Positions 7,463 to 8,039 of a stretch of 8,039 nucleotides of DNA are shown here, one piece after another; the stretch's first letter is position 1, and each line of letters opens with the position of its first letter. A program made the position numbers and the translations under genes. The notes beneath the pieces are model-generated. The model searched no databases, was not told the origin of the DNA, and saw nothing but the letters and a program-made list of their open reading frames with translations. Source of the DNA: Clostridia bacterium (GTDB taxonomy: Bacteria > Bacillota_A > Clostridia > Christensenellales > Borkfalkiaceae); contig JAFQBR010000269.1 of assembly GCA_017399665.1 (NCBI GenBank), positions 1 through 8,039 of the forward strand, given 5' to 3'.

Positions 7463-7717
7463 TTATTTAGAGTGTGTTGCTTTGTATTCCATAAGTGCTG
7501 TAGCAAGTTGATCAGGACAAGAAGTATTGCTTCTGCATTTGATGCCCTTAAGCGTTTCAATAACTTCGTCAATAGGGCGGTTGTTTACAAGACGAGCAAT
7601 ACCTTGTAAATTTCCACTACATCCGCCGATAAATTTTACGTCGTAAACTTTTCCGTCTTCCGATACTTCAAAAAGAATCTGACGAGAGCAAGTCCCTTTT
7701 GTGCTATAAGTTAACAT
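7463..7717 (-). CDS. TSCPD domain protein (TIGR03905-type)
   Basis: This 84-residue protein carries the motif TSCPD (65-69) for which the family is named, plus the family's GGCSGNLQGI (31-40). The same domain occurs at the C-terminus of some vitamin B12-dependent ribonucleotide reductases, but short stand-alone copies like this one have no established function. Four cysteines, C10, C33, C61 and C67, sit in the conserved motifs and could bind a metal or act in redox chemistry; this is inference. There is no signal peptide or membrane segment, so it is probably cytoplasmic. The start is set by a full AAGGAGGT (7734-7727) with a 9-nt gap to the ATG, and this ribosome binding site overlaps the stop codon of the upstream minus-strand gene. 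The two are therefore very likely cotranscribed. Confidence 0.92.
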   Translation of the reverse strand: MLTYSTKGTCSRQILFEVSEDGKVYDVKFIGGCSGNLQGIARLVNNRPIDEVIETLKGIKCRSNTSCPDQLATALMEYKATHSK

Positions 7718-7732
7718 ATTTAGTCTACCTCC

Positions 7733-8039
7733 TTAGTTTACAAGATTTTCATACAATAATTCAAGGACGTCAGCTCCCTTTTCTTCCCAATTTTTATAGA
7801 TGTTTTTAGCAGATAGTCTGCTAGGAACAACCATTTTTAATTCTAAAATAGGGTGTGCTGGTTCTACAATTTTTAAGTGGACTGTGTACGTCCCATCCTT
7901 ATTCATATAATAATCTGCGATAAATTCTTGTTTTTTTCTATATTTTAAGCTATTCGCCTTAATAAAGCGAGAGATGTTTTCACGAATAGAAGAGGGGATT
8001 TGAATAAAGAAATCCGCAAGGCAAACTCTTCCATCTGGC
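7733..8039 (-). CDS. C-terminal part of an unrecognised protein, running off the window
   Basis: On the minus strand an open frame enters from the right edge (first complete codon at 8038-8036) and ends with TAA at 7735-7733, giving 101 residues. It begins PDGRVCLADFFIQIP and ends GADVLELLYENLVN. No start codon is needed inside the window because the gene is cut by its edge. The frame is supported by its uninterrupted length, by A/T-rich third positions like its neighbours, and by its fit to the downstream gene, whose ribosome binding site overlaps this stop. It looks like a soluble mixed alpha/beta fold: alternating strands around YTVHLKIVEP and ILELKMVVP, then a helix to the end. No membrane segment or known motif is visible, and I do not assign a family. 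It probably forms an operon with the TSCPD gene. Confidence 0.75.
   Translation of the reverse strand, partial: PDGRVCLADFFIQIPSSIRENISRFIKANSLKYRKKQEFIADYYMNKDGTYTVHLKIVEPAHPILELKMVVPSRLSAKNIYKNWEEKGADVLELLYENLVN

Noticed and set aside
1..8039. CRISPR arrays, insertion sequences, phage genes, toxin-antitoxin pairs or riboswitches
   Set aside because: I saw no direct repeat series, terminal inverted repeats with a transposase, integrase, or recognisable riboswitch core. Gaps between genes are all under 200 nt.

Overview
The window looks like a housekeeping stretch of a low-GC, Gram-positive-type chromosome (Bacillota, probably a clostridial relative). This rests on A/T-rich third codon positions, AGGAGG-type ribosome binding sites on several genes, strong sigma-A-like promoters, a short TSCPD-domain (TIGR03905-type) protein and UvrB/UvrA of ordinary bacterial type. 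I cannot name a genus, and I see no mobile element, CRISPR array, phage gene or defence system.

Layout: the left edge cuts a minus-strand tRNA-Leu(GAG) that has its own consensus promoter. Back to back with it is a promoter for a small plus-strand nitroreductase (188-712). A long plus-strand gene run follows: two related small proteins, each with a winged-helix-like N-terminus and one C-terminal membrane helix (792-1133 and 1126-1476, overlapping by 8 nt); uvrB (1511-3472); uvrA (3480-6311); a two-helix membrane protein (6304-6687); and truA (6684-7421). Spacings are -8, +34, +7, -8 and -4 nt, so much of this run is probably co-transcribed. A strong bidirectional terminator at 7431-7456 ends it. 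From the right, two minus-strand genes converge on this terminator: the TSCPD protein (7463-7717) and, upstream of it, the C-terminal 101 residues of an unrecognised protein that runs off the window (7733-8039).

How the genes work together: UvrA and UvrB are the damage-recognition and damage-verification parts of nucleotide excision repair. TruA makes pseudouridine in the tRNA anticodon arm and is probably only an operon passenger. The roles of the three small membrane proteins and of the minus-strand pair are unknown.

The points most worth a second look are the tandem pair of membrane-anchored winged-helix-like proteins before uvrB, a 16-bp near-palindrome 13 bp before the uvrB start that may be an operator, and a strong context-specific codon choice. 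Asn, Asp or Tyr before Val is written with NAC, creating ACGT, in 31 of 35 cases I counted, whereas Phe-Val always uses TTT. None of these establishes a new system; the window is mostly ordinary.
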